Positions 16,944 to 25,855 of a DNA stretch of 64,000 bases are shown here, piece by piece. Position 1 is the first letter of the stretch, and each line of letters opens with the position of its first letter. The translations under genes and the position numbers were made by a program. This stretch comes from a bacterium (GTDB lineage: Bacteria > Hydrothermota > Tepidihabitantia > Tepidihabitantales > Tepidihabitantaceae), in the NCBI GenBank assembly GCA_035505375.1, contig DATJQV010000042.1:20431-84430 (forward strand), read 5' to 3'. The notes beneath the pieces were generated by a model. That model did not search any database. It worked only from the letters and a program-made list of their open reading frames with translations, and was not told the origin of the DNA.

Positions 16944-18520
16944 TTCTGGATCAGTTTCATCACGTCGTTGAAGATGGTGAAGAGTACCAGCGCACCGATC
17001 ATCGCCCAGCCGACGCCGGCAGCCCAATCCATTTCCTTCTCGGTCAGGTTGCGTCGACGGATGCCGGCGATGCAGTCGAGAACAATCCGGCCGCCGTCGA
17101 GCACCGGCACAGGCAGGAGGTTAACGACAAACAGGTTAATTGAGAGGATTCCGAACAGCAGCAGAAAGTAATCCCAGCCCCAGTTCGCCCCTTCGTAGGC
17201 AATCCGCGCAACCATGATCGGACCGCCGAGCGCCTGCTTGGCGAAGTGCTTGACCGTAAACGCCTTGTAGAGCACGACGTAGGTCTGCGCGGTCACGGCG
17301 ACTGCCCTCCCGGTTGCCTCGCCGATGGCCCTGGGCAGACTCAGCGTGCGATGCGGCACCTGGGCGGAGATCCCGATGCCACTGCCTAGTTGCTCGATGA
17401 CTTCGTCCCGGCTCTTCACGACGTCGACTACGCCCTGCATCTTCCGACCTGCGTGTTGCCAGACGATGGGCACGCTCTGGCCGCCCTTGGAGTAGATCTG
17501 ATCTTCGAAGTCGGACCACTCCTTGATCGGAAGCCCCGCCAGCTCCAGGAGTGTGTCGCCGGGGCGGAGACCAAGTTTGCTTGCCGGACCGCCTTTGCGG
17601 ACGTTGCCCACTACTGCCGCAATCCGCGGCGCGAGGTACCAGTCGGTGTCGGCCATGATGCCGATCTTGTTTACTTTGTGGCCGGTCGCCGGGTCGATTG
17701 CCAGAGAGTCCCTCACGGTATCAGTCTCGACTACCCCTGCGTGCCGCCAGGATAGGCCGTAGCTGCCAGCTGTCTGTTGGCGCACAAGCTCGGTGAATTG
17801 CCTCCAGGTTGATACTGGTACGCCGGCTACCGCGACAATAGTGTCCCCGTTTTGGATGGCGGTGGCAGAGGCGGGCGTGCCCGACACGACGCGGCCGACC
17901 ACCGGCGGGGCCAGGGAATCGACGTACGCCAGCGGTACGGTCATCGAGACTTCGATTCGCCGGCCATCCCGCGCGGCCTCGACGTTGACGCGCTTCCCGG
18001 CGAGTTTCTCAAGCTTCGGTTCGAGGTCGGTGAAGGAAGGTATAGTCTCACCGTTGACCGCGACAATCGTGTCGCCTGACCGGAGGCCGGCGACGTACGC
18101 AGCCGATTTCTCACTTACCGAGATAACCGGCGTCGTGTATTGTTGGCCGAACATGGCGAACTCCACAAACAAGATGACGATTCCCAGGATGAAGTTCGAG
18201 ACCGGACCTGCGGCGCTGACCGCGACCCTGACGCCAAGCGGCTTGTCCATGTAGCCTCCGGTTGGAGCAGGGACGGGCTGCTCAGGCTTGGGGCCGGCCT
18301 TTTCCTCTTCACCCACCATCTTGATGAACCCGCCGAGCGGTATGGCCGAAAGTCGATACTCAGTGTCGCCGATCTTCCTTTTCAGGATTATCGGCCCGAA
18401 GCCGACTGAGAAGACCTCCACCGGTATTCCCGAGAGCCGGGCAGCTATCAGGTGGCCGAACTCGTGGAATATGACAAGGATGCCGATGAACAGGAGAACC
18501 AGGATGACTGACGAGAACAT
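16940..18520 (-). CDS. rseP: RIP metalloprotease RseP (site-2 protease) with three PDZ domains
   Basis: Intramembrane zinc protease that cuts anti-sigma factors and leftover signal peptides. HEFGH at residues 19-23 in the first membrane helix is the zinc/catalytic motif, and LLPVPVLDGG near residue 475 supplies the third ligand. Between them lie three PDZ-like repeats (about 130-200, 215-275 and 300-370), each with the GDTI/GDTL pattern; most homologues have one or two, and this protein (526 residues) is longer than the usual 420-460. It lies 1 bp downstream of dxr and overlaps the following gene, a common dxr-rseP arrangement. Confidence 0.92.
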   Translation of the reverse strand: MFSSVILVLLFIGILVIFHEFGHLIAARLSGIPVEVFSVGFGPIILKRKIGDTEYRLSAIPLGGFIKMVGEEEKAGPKPEQPVPAPTGGYMDKPLGVRVAVSAAGPVSNFILGIVILFVEFAMFGQQYTTPVISVSEKSAAYVAGLRSGDTIVAVNGETIPSFTDLEPKLEKLAGKRVNVEAARDGRRIEVSMTVPLAYVDSLAPPVVGRVVSGTPASATAIQNGDTIVAVAGVPVSTWRQFTELVRQQTAGSYGLSWRHAGVVETDTVRDSLAIDPATGHKVNKIGIMADTDWYLAPRIAAVVGNVRKGGPASKLGLRPGDTLLELAGLPIKEWSDFEDQIYSKGGQSVPIVWQHAGRKMQGVVDVVKSRDEVIEQLGSGIGISAQVPHRTLSLPRAIGEATGRAVAVTAQTYVVLYKAFTVKHFAKQALGGPIMVARIAYEGANWGWDYFLLLFGILSINLFVVNLLPVPVLDGGRIVLDCIAGIRRRNLTEKEMDWAAGVGWAMIGALVLFTIFNDVMKLIQK

Positions 18521-18521
18521 G

Positions 18522-19754
18522 CTATTCCTTTCGACGCAGCGTTCGGCCCGCGAGTGCGGTGACGACCTCTTTGGCCAGTGCGGTGGCCCACAATTCCGTG
18601 CGTATCAGCTTCGCAATAGGTTGGGGATGAGTTACCGGAGACGAGTTGCGAGGAACGGCGGCAAGCGTCCGAGCGATGACCTCGGGGATGCCGCCGAATG
18701 CGATTCTGCCGGCGATAAACGCGTCGACGGCGACCTGGTTGGCCGCGTTCAGGGCGCAGGTAGCAGCCGGGCCCGCCTTCAGCGCCCGATACGCTAGCTG
18801 GAGGCACGGGAAGCGGTTGCGGTCAACCGCGAAGAACTCGAGTCGGCCGACCCTGGCCAGGTCGAGAGCACGGGCCAGTGAAGGGGAGCGGCCGGGCCAG
18901 GTCAGACAGTACTGGAGCGGCAGACGCATGTCAGGCGATGACAGTTGTGCAAGGACAGAACCGTCGTTGAACTCCACCATTGAGTGGACGATCGACTGCG
19001 GGTGGATGACCGGCACGACCTGCTCCGGCTTGAGGCCGAAGAGCCGGCAAGTCTCGATGACCTCGAGTCCTTTGTTCATGAGCGTGGCCGAGTCGACCGT
19101 TATCTTGCGGCCCATCGACCACGTCGGATGCTTCAGGACGTCGGTGAGCCGCGCCCGCTGAGGGAGACCGGTCCTCCAGAACGGTCCGCCTGATGCCGTC
19201 AGGATAACGCGCCGCACGTCGGACGTGTCCGGGTCCGCACCCTGTCCTTTGTCCTTTGTCCTTGGTCCTTTCCCGGAGAGGCACTGATGCACGGCGGACA
19301 ACTCCGAATCAATCGGCAGCACAGCGCCGCCGTACCTGTGCGCCAGCCGCATGACCGGCTCGCCGTAGCCGACCAGAATCTCCTTGGTGGCAAGCGCCAC
19401 CTTCTTGCCGCGTTCGAGCGCCCCGACAACCGCCAGGAGGCCGGCCGTGCCCGACATGGCCATGATCACGACGTCGGTCGAACGGTCGGTCGCCGCGTCA
19501 ATCAGGGCGGCCGGACCCCACTTTACATCAACCTGAGAGCCGAGCGTCCGGCGAGCGGCCTCACAGGCATGGTGGTCGCTCAAGACTACTTGCTTCACAC
19601 CAAACTCCCTGGCTTGGTCGCAGATGCGCCGGGCCGACCGGTCAGCCGCGAGCACGCTCACCTCGAACCGGTCCGGAAGGTGGCGGATGACGTCCAGAGC
19701 CGAGCGGCCGATCGAGCCGGTCGACCCGAACAGCGCGATGCGCTGTCGCCTCAT
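18522..19754 (-). CDS. dxr: 1-deoxy-D-xylulose 5-phosphate reductoisomerase
   Basis: Second step of the MEP isoprenoid pathway: converts DXP to 2-C-methyl-D-erythritol 4-phosphate with NADPH. LFGSTGSIGRSALDVI at residues 8-23 is the NADPH-binding motif; ATKEILVGYGEPV, PIDSELSAVHQCL and TASGGPFW mark the active site, and MSMGRKITVDSATLMNKGLE (shown as WSMGRKITVDSATLMNKG) is the metal and substrate region. Compared with the family there is a hydrophilic insert (GPRTKDKGQGADPDTSDV, about residues 157-174), coded by a GTCCTTTGTCC micro-repeat at 19241-19274. It overlaps ispD by 4 bp. Confidence 0.95.
   Translation of the reverse strand: MRRQRIALFGSTGSIGRSALDVIRHLPDRFEVSVLAADRSARRICDQAREFGVKQVVLSDHHACEAARRTLGSQVDVKWGPAALIDAATDRSTDVVIMAMSGTAGLLAVVGALERGKKVALATKEILVGYGEPVMRLAHRYGGAVLPIDSELSAVHQCLSGKGPRTKDKGQGADPDTSDVRRVILTASGGPFWRTGLPQRARLTDVLKHPTWSMGRKITVDSATLMNKGLEVIETCRLFGLKPEQVVPVIHPQSIVHSMVEFNDGSVLAQLSSPDMRLPLQYCLTWPGRSPSLARALDLARVGRLEFFAVDRNRFPCLQLAYRALKAGPAATCALNAANQVAVDAFIAGRIAFGGIPEVIARTLAAVPRNSSPVTHPQPIAKLIRTELWATALAKEVVTALAGRTLRRKE
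19241..19274. repeat. Micro-repeat inserted in dxr
   Basis: Tandem words CTGTCCTTTGTCCTTTGTCC and TTGGTCCTTTCC lie in frame within dxr and code for a Lys/Asp/Gly-rich loop between two conserved blocks. The same AAAGGACAAAGGAC word occurs after sucD at 46631-46650. Confidence 0.75.
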
Positions 19755-20398
19755 ATGAGGGCCTCAAGCAGGGCGAGGTCTTCCGGCGCGGTGAGCTTGA
19801 TGTTCGTCCGGGGACCGTGAATCCAGATGGGGTGGACACCGATACGCTCGATCATTTCGCAGTCGTCGGTCACGGTCAATCGTGCCTTGCGGGCGGCGTC
19901 GTGGGCCCGGCGCAGCAGTTCGAGGCTGAAGAACTGCGGGGTCTGAACCGCAAGCAGCCGGCTGCGGTCAACGGTGGAAATGACCTCGCGGCCGGTGACT
20001 TGCTTCAACGTGTCGGTCACGGGATGGCCGAACGTCGCCGCCCCGACCTTCCTGCAGGCACGCAGGCCCTTTGACAGCATGCCCGGATGGATGAGCGGGC
20101 GAACCGCGTCGTGGACCGCAACAAAGCCATGTGCCGGCAGTGCCGCGAGACCGGCCCGCACTGACTCGGCCCGCGTCTCACCGCCGCGCACGACGGCAAT
20201 CAGCTTGTGAACGCCATGGCTGCGGAGCGTCTTCCGGACGAGCGCCATGCGCCGCGGCGGGCCGACAACCACGAAACCGGATATCATCGGGCAGCGTTCG
20301 AAAGCCTTGACGCTATGGATCATGACCGGTGTGCCGGCCAGCGGCACGAACTGCTTGTAGCCACCGTACCGGTTCCCCTGACCGGCAGCTACAATCAG
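19751..20398 (-). CDS. ispD: 2-C-methyl-D-erythritol 4-phosphate cytidylyltransferase, start codon unclear
   Basis: Third MEP-pathway enzyme (MEP + CTP to CDP-ME). The nucleotide-binding loop reads LIVAAGQGNRYGGYKQF and is followed by VPLAGTPVMIHSV, VHDAVRPLI, TVDRSRLLAVQTPQFF and TDDCEMIE, all diagnostic. The loop lies upstream of the first ATG/GTG/TTG in frame (the GTG at 20347), which would remove the CTP site. The frame is open back to about 20526 without any ATG, GTG or TTG, so the true start is a rare codon (CTG at 20398 or a nearby ATT/ATC) or lies across a frameshift. It overlaps dxr by 4 bp and follows trpS. Confidence 0.85.
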   Translation of the reverse strand: MIVAAGQGNRYGGYKQFVPLAGTPVMIHSVKAFERCPMISGFVVVGPPRRMALVRKTLRSHGVHKLIAVVRGGETRAESVRAGLAALPAHGFVAVHDAVRPLIHPGMLSKGLRACRKVGAATFGHPVTDTLKQVTGREVISTVDRSRLLAVQTPQFFSLELLRRAHDAARKARLTVTDDCEMIERIGVHPIWIHGPRTNIKLTAPEDLALLEALI

Positions 20399-20504
20399 GC
20401 CGTAGTTGGTCGGTACCCAGGACGACTTCGGGCGGCTCGACGTACCGGCGGTTCGTGACGCCCCGGATCGGACTTTGGTCGGATTGATGTCTGTCTTCCT
20501 CAGG

Positions 20505-21497
20505 CTAGCGCTTGAAGTAGTCGATCTTCATCGCCTCGCGCACCAGCGCCATGGTCGCGGCGGCTACTTCGTATGCGTGGGACGTGCCCTTGCTCAGGAT
20601 GTCCCAGACCATGTCCGGGTCTTTCTCATAGACGGACCGGCGCTCGCGGATCGGGGCGAGGAAGCGGTTGAGCACCTCGACCAGCATCTTCTTGCAGGGG
20701 ACGCAGCCGATGGTGCCGGCCTTGCAGCGCTCCTCGATGTCTGGCCGGGCCTCGGGATTGAACACCTTGTGGTACGCATAGACGACGCAGACGTCGGGGT
20801 GGCCATGGTCGGTCGGGTGGATGCGCGCCGGGTCGGTCAGCGCGGTCGAGACCCGGCGCTTCACTTCCTCAGGTGGGTCCGATAGATAGATGGCATTACC
20901 CAGGCTCTTCGACATCTTCGCGTTTCCGTCCAGGCCGACAAGTTTGGGCTGGAGCAGGCCCTCGGGTTCCACCAGCACCTCGGCGTAGGTGGCGTTGAAC
21001 TTGCGGACAATCTTCCGTGTCTGTTCGATATGGGGCGCCTGGTCCTCGCCGACCGGGACGAGGTGGGCGCGACAGAAAGTGATGTCCGCGGCCTGGCTGA
21101 CCGGATAGCCGAGGAACCCGTAAGGCATCGACTCGCCGAAATTGTACTGGGCCGCCTCGGACTTGATAGTCGGATTGTGCGACAACTGCTGGACCGTCAC
21201 CAGGTTCGAATAGATGACGGTAAGCTCGGCTATCTGCGGGATCATAGACTGGATGAACAGGGTCGCCTTGGACGGATCAACGCCGCAGGCGAGGTTGTCC
21301 ATCGCCACGTTGAGCACGTTCTGGCGCAGCATTTCAGGATGGTCGAAGTGGGTCGTTAGCGTCTGCACGTCGGCGATGATGACGAAAGTGTCATACTCGT
21401 CTTGCAGCCGGGCGCGGTTGGCCACCGACCCGATATAGTGACCAAGATGCAGTGCGCCGGTCGGGCGGTCGCCGGTCAGAATCCGTTTCTTCAACAT
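20505..21497 (-). CDS. trpS: Tryptophanyl-tRNA synthetase
   Basis: Class Ic aminoacyl-tRNA synthetase that charges tRNA-Trp. GDRPTGALHLGHYIGS (about residues 8-23) contains the HIGH-type motif and NAKMSKSLGNAI (about 190-201) the KMSKS loop. The length of 330 residues matches the family. The start is the ATG at 21497: it lies 6 nt after a TATAAT box, so a leaderless mRNA is predicted, and the in-frame codons further upstream fall inside the promoter. It is the first gene of the trpS-ispD-dxr-rseP-radical SAM operon. Confidence 0.95.
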   Translation of the reverse strand: MLKKRILTGDRPTGALHLGHYIGSVANRARLQDEYDTFVIIADVQTLTTHFDHPEMLRQNVLNVAMDNLACGVDPSKATLFIQSMIPQIAELTVIYSNLVTVQQLSHNPTIKSEAAQYNFGESMPYGFLGYPVSQAADITFCRAHLVPVGEDQAPHIEQTRKIVRKFNATYAEVLVEPEGLLQPKLVGLDGNAKMSKSLGNAIYLSDPPEEVKRRVSTALTDPARIHPTDHGHPDVCVVYAYHKVFNPEARPDIEERCKAGTIGCVPCKKMLVEVLNRFLAPIRERRSVYEKDPDMVWDILSKGTSHAYEVAAATMALVREAMKIDYFKR

Positions 21498-21503
21498 CGG
21501 CGG

Positions 21504-21531
21504 ATTATACCGACCGCTGAAGGCCAATCAA
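21504..21531 (-). promoter_or_regulatory. Promoter of the trpS operon
   Basis: On the minus strand TTGATT, 16-bp spacer, TATAAT, then six bases and the trpS ATG. Confidence 0.65.
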
Positions 21532-21539
21532 GCGGGGCT

Positions 21540-21932
21540 GGCTCGCCCAGAACCGATATTGAGGCCACGAAAGCCTCAGAGAAACTCGAAGTTCGAAGTC
21601 CGTGCTGTCCGACGGTGCGGGTTTTGTCATTCGGGTTTGTCCTCCGAGGTTCCTGTCTTACAGTGCGCGTCTTCGTGGCTACCGTATCTATCTCAGACGT
21701 CGTCGTCGGGAGGAGGGGAGAAGTCGGGGTCGGGTTCGTAGCAAGTCTTGGACGCAACCTGAGCCTCAACCCCGCCGAGTCCGACCCATTTCAGATTCAG
21801 GATTGGTGATTTCAGGTTGCCGGGTTGGAGTCCGATTCACGTGCGCCGTTTCCGATTGGGAGCGGAGCGGGCGCGCCTGTGTCGTTTCCGATGACTTCTG
21901 CTCGGCCGGTATCGCAGGCCGAGCCGTTCGGC
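21540..21932. other. Intergenic region between trpS and the dehydrogenase gene
   Basis: About 390 bp with no convincing gene. It holds phrase-like low-complexity sequence (for example GAAGTTCGAAGTCCGTG and TTTCAGATTCAGGATTGG) and ends at the promoter at 21933. Confidence 0.5.
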
Positions 21933-21958
21933 TTGACAGCGAGTCGGTTTCATATAAT
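21933..21958 (+). promoter_or_regulatory. Promoter boxes before the 3-hydroxyacyl-CoA dehydrogenase gene
   Basis: Perfect TTGACA and TATAAT boxes, but separated by only 14 bp, shorter than the usual 16-18. It may need an activator or use another -35. A 33-nt leader with AAGGAG follows. Confidence 0.5.
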
Positions 21959-21991
21959 GTGGCTTCAAGTTCGAACCGAAAAGGAGCCAAC

Positions 21992-22843
21992 ATGAACCGT
22001 AAGATTGGAGTTGTCGGCGCCGGCACAATGGGCAACGGCATTGCCCAGGTATTCGCCATGGCCGGGTACGATGTCACCCTGAATGACATTGACCAGAAGT
22101 TCGTCGACAATGGCCTGAGCGCGGTCAAGAAGTCGCTGGCCCGGATGGTCGAGAAGGCCAAGTTGACCCAGGAGGCTGCGGACGCAGTGATGTCCCGCAT
22201 CAAGCCCAGTCTCGACCTCGCCTTACTCAAGGATTGCGGCCTCGTGGTTGAGGCAGCGACCGAGAATCAGAAGCTGAAGCTGGAGCTCTTCGCCAGGCTC
22301 GACAGTTTGTGCGGGCCGGACACGATCCTCGCCACGAATACTTCGACAATCTCAGTGACAGCCATCGCCGGCGCGACCAGGCGGCCGGGCAAGGTCATCG
22401 GCATGCACTTCATGAACCCGGTGCCGGTGATGCAACTGGTCGAGGTCGTGCGCGGCCTCGGAACTCTGGCTGAAGTTACCGATGCAGTTGTGTCACTGTC
22501 GAGGGAGTTGGGCAAGACGCCGGTAGTCGTGAACGATTCGCCGGGATTCGTGTCCAACCGGGTCCTTTTGCCGATGATAAACGAGGCGGTGTTCTGTCTC
22601 GAATCCGGCGTGGCCGACAAGGAGGCCATCGACACGGTGATGAAGCTCGGAATGAACCATCCCATCGGGCCACTGGCTCTGGCGGACCTGATTGGTCTTG
22701 ATGTATGCCTTGCCATCATGAACGTGCTGTACAACGACCTCGGTGATTCCAAGTACCGGCCCTGCCCGCTGCTGAAGCGGATGGTGGCGGCCGGGTACCT
22801 CGGGCGGAAGACGGGCAGAGGGTTCTACGAGTACACGAAGTAG
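21992..22843 (+). CDS. 3-hydroxybutyryl-CoA / 3-hydroxyacyl-CoA dehydrogenase
   Basis: NAD(P)-dependent oxidation of (S)-3-hydroxyacyl-CoA in butyrate or fatty-acid metabolism. Rossmann motif [16 protein letters not shown] at residues 5-20; [12 protein letters not shown] and [17 protein letters not shown] carry the catalytic His of the His-Glu pair; [18 protein letters not shown] and [16 protein letters not shown] complete the dimerisation domain. At 283 residues it is the stand-alone form without a hydratase domain. The start at 21992 is set by AAGGAG five bases upstream. No other beta-oxidation gene is adjacent. Confidence 0.93.
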   Translation: MNRKIGVVGAGTMGNGIAQVFAMAGYDVTLNDIDQKFVDNGLSAVKKSLARMVEKAKLTQEAADAVMSRIKPSLDLALLKDCGLVVEAATENQKLKLELFARLDSLCGPDTILATNTSTISVTAIAGATRRPGKVIGMHFMNPVPVMQLVEVVRGLGTLAEVTDAVVSLSRELGKTPVVVNDSPGFVSNRVLLPMINEAVFCLESGVADKEAIDTVMKLGMNHPIGPLALADLIGLDVCLAIMNVLYNDLGDSKYRPCPLLKRMVAAGYLGRKTGRGFYEYTK

Positions 22844-22925
22844 GGAGGAGGGAGAAAGAGAGCAAGGGAGGGACGGAGGCAGGAATTCCGAAACTGCTCT
22901 CTTCCTGACTCCTCTCTGACTCCCT
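22844..22925. repeat. Purine-rich then CT-rich phrase repeat before xseA
   Basis: GGGAGGAGGGAGAAAGAGAG on one side and CTCTTCCTGACTCCTCTCTG on the other; the two parts are partly complementary and could pair in RNA. No gene. Confidence 0.5.
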
Positions 22926-22930
22926 CGTCT

Positions 22931-24292
22931 ATGGAAGCCGCGGCTGCGCGTAAGGTACTCTCCGTATCTCAGGTCAACCAACTGGTTGCCGGGATGCTGG
23001 GCGAGTACTTTTCCGACGTGTGGATAGAAGGAGAAGTGTCCAACTTCAAGGCATACCCATCAGGTCACTTCTACTTCGCCCTGAAGGATGAGGGTTCTCA
23101 GTTGTCGGCCGTCTGTTTTCGCCACTCGGCCCAGCGCCTGAAGTTTGAGCTGGAGGATGGGATGCAGGTGGTGGCACACGGCCGGCTTGAGGTCTATCAG
23201 CCTACCGGCAGATACCAGGTAATCCTCGACACGATTGAACCCAAGGGCCTGGGTGCTCTGCAGAAGGCGTTCGAGCAACTCAAGCGCAGGCTGGAAAGGG
23301 AAGGGTCGTTCGCGCCCGAACGGAAGCGGCCGCTCCCCGCGCTGGCGCGGACGGTCGGTATCGTCACGTCGCCTTCCGGCGCGGCAATCCATGACATGCT
23401 GAGGACGCTGCGCGTGCACAAGGCGCAGGTCTTTGTTCTGCTGTACCCGGCCCAGGTGCAGGGTGAAGGGGCGGCTGAGCAGATAGCCGAAGGCGTGGCC
23501 GCGCTATGCGCCCGGCCCGAGGTCGACGTCATCATCGTCGGCAGGGGAGGAGGTTCGATTGAGGACCTCTGGCCGTTCAATGAGGAGGTCGTGGCAAGGG
23601 CAATTGCGTCCTCGCGCGTGCCGGTGATATCCGGGGTCGGGCATGAGACGGATTTCACTATCGCCGACTTCGTGGCCGATGTCCGCGCGGCAACTCCAAC
23701 CGCCGCCGCCCAACTCGTGGCGAGGCCATGGGAGGAGCTTGAGACCCGGCTCAAAGATCTCGCGGGGCAACTGCTTGAAGCAACCGAGCAGGTCCTGTTC
23801 GAGAAGCAGCAGGCGATCGATGAGTTGGTCAGGCATCGGGCGTTCGATCTGATGGCCGCGCATCTGGCTGAGCTCAACCATCGGGTCGAGCGGATGGCGG
23901 GTGCTGCCGAAGGAGCCGCTCGCGCAAGACTGAGAGATGCTGTGGCGGCCCTGACCGCGCTGGACCGGAGCCTTAACGGCCTGAATCCGGTGGCAAGGAT
24001 CCTGCGCCAGAGGGTCACGTTGCAGGCTCTTATTGCCAGGCTGGAGAAGCCGACGCTGGCGTTCATGTCCCGACAGAACGTTCGGCTCGGTCAGGCGGGG
24101 GCCAGACTCGACGCGCTGAGTCCGCTGGCGAGCCTTGGACGGGGCTACTCAATCTGTCTTAAGCCCGACGGTTCGATTGTGAGCCGAATCGGACAGGTCG
24201 AAGCGGGCGATGGCGTTCGTCTCAGGGTATCTGATGGTTCCATTGACTGCCGGGTAGAGAGAACCGGCGAAACCGGTGCCGGAGGTAACTAG
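22931..24292 (+). CDS. xseA: Exodeoxyribonuclease VII large subunit
   Basis: Catalytic subunit of the single-strand exonuclease ExoVII. The N-terminal OB-fold (about 10-105: VWIEGEVSNFKAYPSGHFYF) binds DNA. The catalytic domain contains VGIVTSPSGAAIHD, VDVIIVGRGGGSIEDLWPFN and SGVGHETDFTIADFVAD, all conserved. A long helical region (about 285-400) and the C-terminal segment SPLASLGRGYSI follow. At 453 residues it is of normal length. It is followed three bases later by xseB, the partner subunit. Confidence 0.95.
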   Translation: MEAAAARKVLSVSQVNQLVAGMLGEYFSDVWIEGEVSNFKAYPSGHFYFALKDEGSQLSAVCFRHSAQRLKFELEDGMQVVAHGRLEVYQPTGRYQVILDTIEPKGLGALQKAFEQLKRRLEREGSFAPERKRPLPALARTVGIVTSPSGAAIHDMLRTLRVHKAQVFVLLYPAQVQGEGAAEQIAEGVAALCARPEVDVIIVGRGGGSIEDLWPFNEEVVARAIASSRVPVISGVGHETDFTIADFVADVRAATPTAAAQLVARPWEELETRLKDLAGQLLEATEQVLFEKQQAIDELVRHRAFDLMAAHLAELNHRVERMAGAAEGAARARLRDAVAALTALDRSLNGLNPVARILRQRVTLQALIARLEKPTLAFMSRQNVRLGQAGARLDALSPLASLGRGYSICLKPDGSIVSRIGQVEAGDGVRLRVSDGSIDCRVERTGETGAGGN

Positions 24293-24295
24293 ACT

Positions 24296-24544
24296 ATGGC
24301 AAAGAACGAGAAGCCGAACGAGGCCGTCGATTTTGAGAAGGCGCTGGACGAGTTGGAGAGCATCGTCAAGCAGTTGGAGGCAGGGAACCTGGCGCTCGAC
24401 AAGTCGCTGGCGCTGTTCGAGCGCGGCGTGCAGCTTGCCCGGGCATGCAAGGAGAGGCTGGCCGAGGCCGAACTGAAGGTCAGCCAACTGGTTAAGGACA
24501 AGCAGGGGCTGTTCGCGGAAGAGCCGTTCAAGGAAGAACACTAG
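24296..24544 (+). CDS. xseB: Exodeoxyribonuclease VII small subunit
   Basis: Small helical-hairpin subunit that wraps the long helices of XseA. FEKALDELESIVKQLEAGNL and DKSLALFERGVQLARACKE (about residues 12-52) are diagnostic. It starts three bases after xseA with GGAGGT inside the xseA end, so the pair is co-translated. A Lys/Glu-rich tail follows. Confidence 0.95.
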   Translation: MAKNEKPNEAVDFEKALDELESIVKQLEAGNLALDKSLALFERGVQLARACKERLAEAELKVSQLVKDKQGLFAEEPFKEEH

Positions 24545-24654
24545 GACGAGAATTCCCAATTGCCAATTACTAATGACCAACGGACCGAGACAAGCATGCG
24601 GCTCTGTTCACTGGTCACTTGTACCTGGAATCTGGTAACTCTCACCGATTCAGC

Positions 24655-24682
24655 TTGACACCGGGGTGGAATCGGGTAGAAG
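24655..24682 (+). promoter_or_regulatory. Promoter of dnaN
   Basis: TTGACA, 16-bp spacer, TAGAAG, followed by a 30-nt leader that carries AAGGAG before the dnaN ATG. Confidence 0.5.
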
Positions 24683-24721
24683 TATACCGAGCAACACGCC
24701 GTGCCGGCAAAGGAGACATGA

Positions 24722-25816
24722 ATGCGCTGTGAGATTGACCGTGGCATCTTCGCGGAGTTGCTCGCCGGCGTAACCAACGCGCTGCCGAGCAAGTCCGCCT
24801 ATCCGGTTCTGAACAACATCACGCTGGAGGTAAGCAGCGGCAAGCTGGCGCTCGCCGGGACCGACCTCGATACATACGTGCGCCGGACATTCAAGCTTGA
24901 AGGCGCGTCGGAAGACGGCACCGTCGTCGTCCTGGGCCGGAAGCTGGCTGAAATTGTCCGCGAGATAAGCGCACCGACCGTCACGCTGTCCAGCAAGGAG
25001 CGGAGCCTCAGCCTCGAAGCCGGCAAGGTGAGGGCGTCGCTCGTCAGTCTTGACCCATCCGAATTCCCAGAGGTCCCGAAGCTGCCAGAAGGCGTGACGA
25101 TGGAGTTCCCGCTTTCGACCTGGTTCGAGCTTTTCGAGACTGTGTCGTTCGCGGCGTCCAAAGATGAGTCGCGGCCGGCCATGACCGGCATCAACTGGGA
25201 GGTCTCCAAGACCGAGAGCCGGATGGTCGGCACCGACGGGCACCGTCTGGCATATGTCTGCCGGAAGGGCAAGTTCGCGGGCAAGCTGAAGGTCATCGTC
25301 TCGCCCAAGTTGTTTCCCCTGTTCCCGCGCGGCGAGGAGAACTTCACCGTGCATATGGACCCAGCCAAGATCGGGTTCGTATTCCAGAACGCGACTATCA
25401 TCACGCGACAGATTGAGGGGCCTTTCCCGGATTACGAGCGAGTGATACCCAAGGGCTATCCGGCCCGGGCACTCATGGATCACGACGTCTTTTCGGCCGC
25501 CCTGCGCCGGGCCGCGGTTTTCGCGCATCCCGTCGGCCGGCTGGTCGCGCTCGACTTCTCAAAGGGCAAGCTCGGTCTGAAAGCCGAGACCCCGGACGTG
25601 GGCCGCAGCGAGGAGGAAGCGGAGTGCAGCTACACGGGCGAGCCGGTGCGCATCGGCTTCAATGCCAGCTACATGCTGGAGATTCTCCGCCGGCTGCAGT
25701 CGGACAAGGTCGCGGTCGAGCTCTCCAACCCGCTGTCGGCCGGGCTGTTCAAGCCGGTTGATGAGAAGCCGGAGACCGAACAGACGTTCCTGTTGATGCC
25801 CATCCGACTTGACTAG
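24722..25816 (+). CDS. dnaN: DNA polymerase III beta subunit (sliding clamp)
   Basis: Ring-shaped processivity clamp, three repeated domains in 364 residues. Conserved segments include YPVLNNITLEVSSGKLALAG (about 22-41), GRKLAEIVREI, ASLVSLDPSEFPEVPKLPEG, MTGINWE, TDGHRLAY and the C-terminal LMPIRLD that ends the family. It is not next to dnaA or recF, which is unusual for many bacteria but common in split origins. Start at 24722 with AAGGAG five bases upstream. Confidence 0.95.
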   Translation: MRCEIDRGIFAELLAGVTNALPSKSAYPVLNNITLEVSSGKLALAGTDLDTYVRRTFKLEGASEDGTVVVLGRKLAEIVREISAPTVTLSSKERSLSLEAGKVRASLVSLDPSEFPEVPKLPEGVTMEFPLSTWFELFETVSFAASKDESRPAMTGINWEVSKTESRMVGTDGHRLAYVCRKGKFAGKLKVIVSPKLFPLFPRGEENFTVHMDPAKIGFVFQNATIITRQIEGPFPDYERVIPKGYPARALMDHDVFSAALRRAAVFAHPVGRLVALDFSKGKLGLKAETPDVGRSEEEAECSYTGEPVRIGFNASYMLEILRRLQSDKVAVELSNPLSAGLFKPVDEKPETEQTFLLMPIRLD

Positions 25817-25855
25817 GGCCTCGCACACTGACGCCGGGTGGGTTCCGGCCCGGAC

